DNA of 64,000 nt from Marinobacter lipolyticus (GTDB taxonomy: Bacteria; Pseudomonadota; Gammaproteobacteria; Pseudomonadales; Oleiphilaceae). The stretch is taken from the NCBI RefSeq assembly GCF_018424605.1, contig NZ_QTKT01000003.1:1-64000 (forward strand), in the 5' to 3' direction. How positions within the stretch are numbered: the first letter of the stretch is position 1; each line of letters opens with the position of its first letter. The notes beneath the pieces are model-generated. The model did no database searches and was not told where the DNA came from. It saw only the letters and a program-made list of their open reading frames with translations. Made by a program: the position numbers and the translations under genes. Positions 62,989-64,000 of the stretch are shown here, in pieces.

Positions 62989-63660
62989 TCAGAGGTGTTT
63001 CAATGTTTCGGGAAGATCTGAAAGGCTTTTGATAACGGCTGAAGGCTCGATTCCCCAGTCTTCGAAGACTTTCTCCGAGTCACGCTGCACCCATACCGCT
63101 TTTAACCCTGCCGCACGAGCGCCAATCACGTCCCATGCATTACTCGACACCAGGCACAACGGCTCATCCCAGGCGCCCGTTGCCCGGCGGGCATAGGCGT
63201 ATACGGCCGGGTCGGGTTTGAAGCTTTTGATGTCGTCCACCGAAACCAGGCCTTCGAACTGGTCGAGCAGGTCGTTGTGGCCCAACACTTTCTCCAGCGC
63301 GGGGTAGCTGCCGTTGGAGAAGGCAAACAGCGGGTAGCTTCCGTTCAGGGCTTTCAGCGTCGGCAATGCATCGTCGAACGCGGGCAGGGAGAGGTAGGCG
63401 GTCATCAGTTCGTCTTCACGGTCGCCGGCCAGATCCAGTTTGTGGGTGGCCATGGCGTAGCGCAGGGCCTGGCGGGTGCACACACCAAAATCTTCGTAGG
63501 CGCGCATCAGGCCCTTGCGGAAGGAAAACTCAAGCTGCTTCTCTCGCCACAAGCTGCTGACGGCTTCGGCCTGATCGCCGGCATCCTGTTTCAACAGGTC
63601 GGCCATGCCCATGGGGTCGACCAGGGTGCCGTACACGTCGAATGCGAGCCTGAGTGCCAT
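62989..63660 (-). CDS. HAD-type (L-2-haloacid dehalogenase-like) hydrolase
   Basis: 223 residues: nucleophile Asp in LAFDVYGTLVD, motif II FAFSNGSYPALEK, FKPDPAVYAYA with the Lys, and CLVSSNAWDVIGARAAGLKA, the type II haloacid dehalogenase signature. It may remove halogen from 2-haloacids or act on phosphates. Start 63660 has GGAGG upstream; the open frame to 63708 is not needed. Convergent with the PhaC-like gene, divergent from the LysR gene. Confidence 0.9.
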   Translation of the reverse strand: MALRLAFDVYGTLVDPMGMADLLKQDAGDQAEAVSSLWREKQLEFSFRKGLMRAYEDFGVCTRQALRYAMATHKLDLAGDREDELMTAYLSLPAFDDALPTLKALNGSYPLFAFSNGSYPALEKVLGHNDLLDQFEGLVSVDDIKSFKPDPAVYAYARRATGAWDEPLCLVSSNAWDVIGARAAGLKAVWVQRDSEKVFEDWGIEPSAVIKSLSDLPETLKHL

Positions 63661-63768
63661 AGATTTTCCTCCGTTACTGTCATTCTTGAGCGTTCGTTCA
63701 CTCCACACTAGTACATCCGCGATGCTTTGTGTAGGCGAGCGGGGTCCAGGTGGATTACACTGCGATCC

Positions 63769-64000
63769 ATGAACAGCATTGATACATTAAACCTCGACAC
63801 CCGCTCTCTGAGTACGTTTCTGACGGTACTTGATGAGGGCAGTGTGTCCCGCGCCGCGGTGCGGCTGGGGGTCAGTCAATCGGCGGTGAGCCATACCCTG
63901 GACCGGCTGCGACAGTCGTTGGGGGATCCCCTGTTCGTCAAGTCCGGCCGCGGCATCGCACCGACCCAATACGCACTGCGGGCGGGGCCCCATATCCGGC
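63769..64000 (+). CDS. LysR-family transcriptional regulator, N-terminal part
   Basis: 77 residues are visible: LSTFLTVLDEGSVSRAAVRL then GVSQSAVSHTLDRLRQSLGD and PLFVKSGRGIAPTQYAL form the LysR winged helix. It continues past the window. Divergent from the HAD gene across about 110 bases, the common LysR arrangement, so it may regulate that gene. Confidence 0.92.
   Translation, partial: MNSIDTLNLDTRSLSTFLTVLDEGSVSRAAVRLGVSQSAVSHTLDRLRQSLGDPLFVKSGRGIAPTQYALRAGPHIR

Overview
The window looks like a chromosomal segment of a marine gammaproteobacterium, most likely Marinobacter or a close relative. The reasons are a GC-rich core, the Pseudomonas-type order gshB-pilGHIJK-chpABC beside ruvX-pyrR-pyrB-pyrC', a TRAP cluster with a TatT-type lipoprotein, and an acr3-gap-arsJ arsenic operon. 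The assignment rests on family and gene-order knowledge; no database was searched.

Bases 1-7690 are an accessory region unlike the rest: lower GC, many short genes, and attC-like recombination sites after several of them. It reads as part of an integron gene-cassette array with no integrase in the window. It holds two apparently complete toxin-antitoxin pairs, two orphan truncated antitoxins, two GNAT acetyltransferases plus the tail of a third, small membrane proteins and unknowns. Three insertion sequences have invaded it: an IS30-type end inside an IS3-type orfA, itself inside a GNAT cassette, and an IS1111-type IS110-family element whose 3' noncoding flank folds like a guide (bridge/seek) RNA.

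Bases 7725-23646 are core chromosome: a PaiB-like flavin protein, an AsmA protein, a secreted lipase with a PpiC-type foldase and a lipase-chaperone-like protein, a TRAP transporter cluster interrupted by an HU gene, then a leftward block with a degenerate dihydroorotase, pyrB, pyrR, ruvX, yqgE, a TonB-like gene and gshB.

Bases 23942-37469 encode the complete Pil-Chp chemosensory system controlling twitching motility: PilG and PilH response regulators, PilI adaptor, PilJ receptor, PilK methyltransferase, the giant hybrid kinase ChpA, ChpB methylesterase and ChpC adaptor. Zinc homeostasis follows (zur-znuC-znuB with a likely Zur box), then a PAS sensor, a CDGSH protein and an arsenic island: a fused ArsC-ArsR protein, Acr3, and the gap-arsJ pair that makes and exports 1-arseno-3-phosphoglycerate.

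Bases 45411-64000 hold a patatin, three cyclic-di-GMP enzymes (GGDEF, HD-GYP, GGDEF-EAL), folE with an internally deleted folX, a copper module (MerR regulator, CopA, a 39-residue His-tailed peptide, DUF411 protein), RNase II, an acyltransferase, a PhaC-like protein with a serine nucleophile, a haloacid-dehalogenase-like hydrolase and the start of a LysR gene.

The most unusual features are the candidate IS1111 guide RNA in the cassette array, and two families of long intergenic palindromes. In each family the core is conserved while the arms differ between copies yet stay nearly or fully self-complementary. One pair brackets gap-arsJ and the other brackets the PhaC-like gene.
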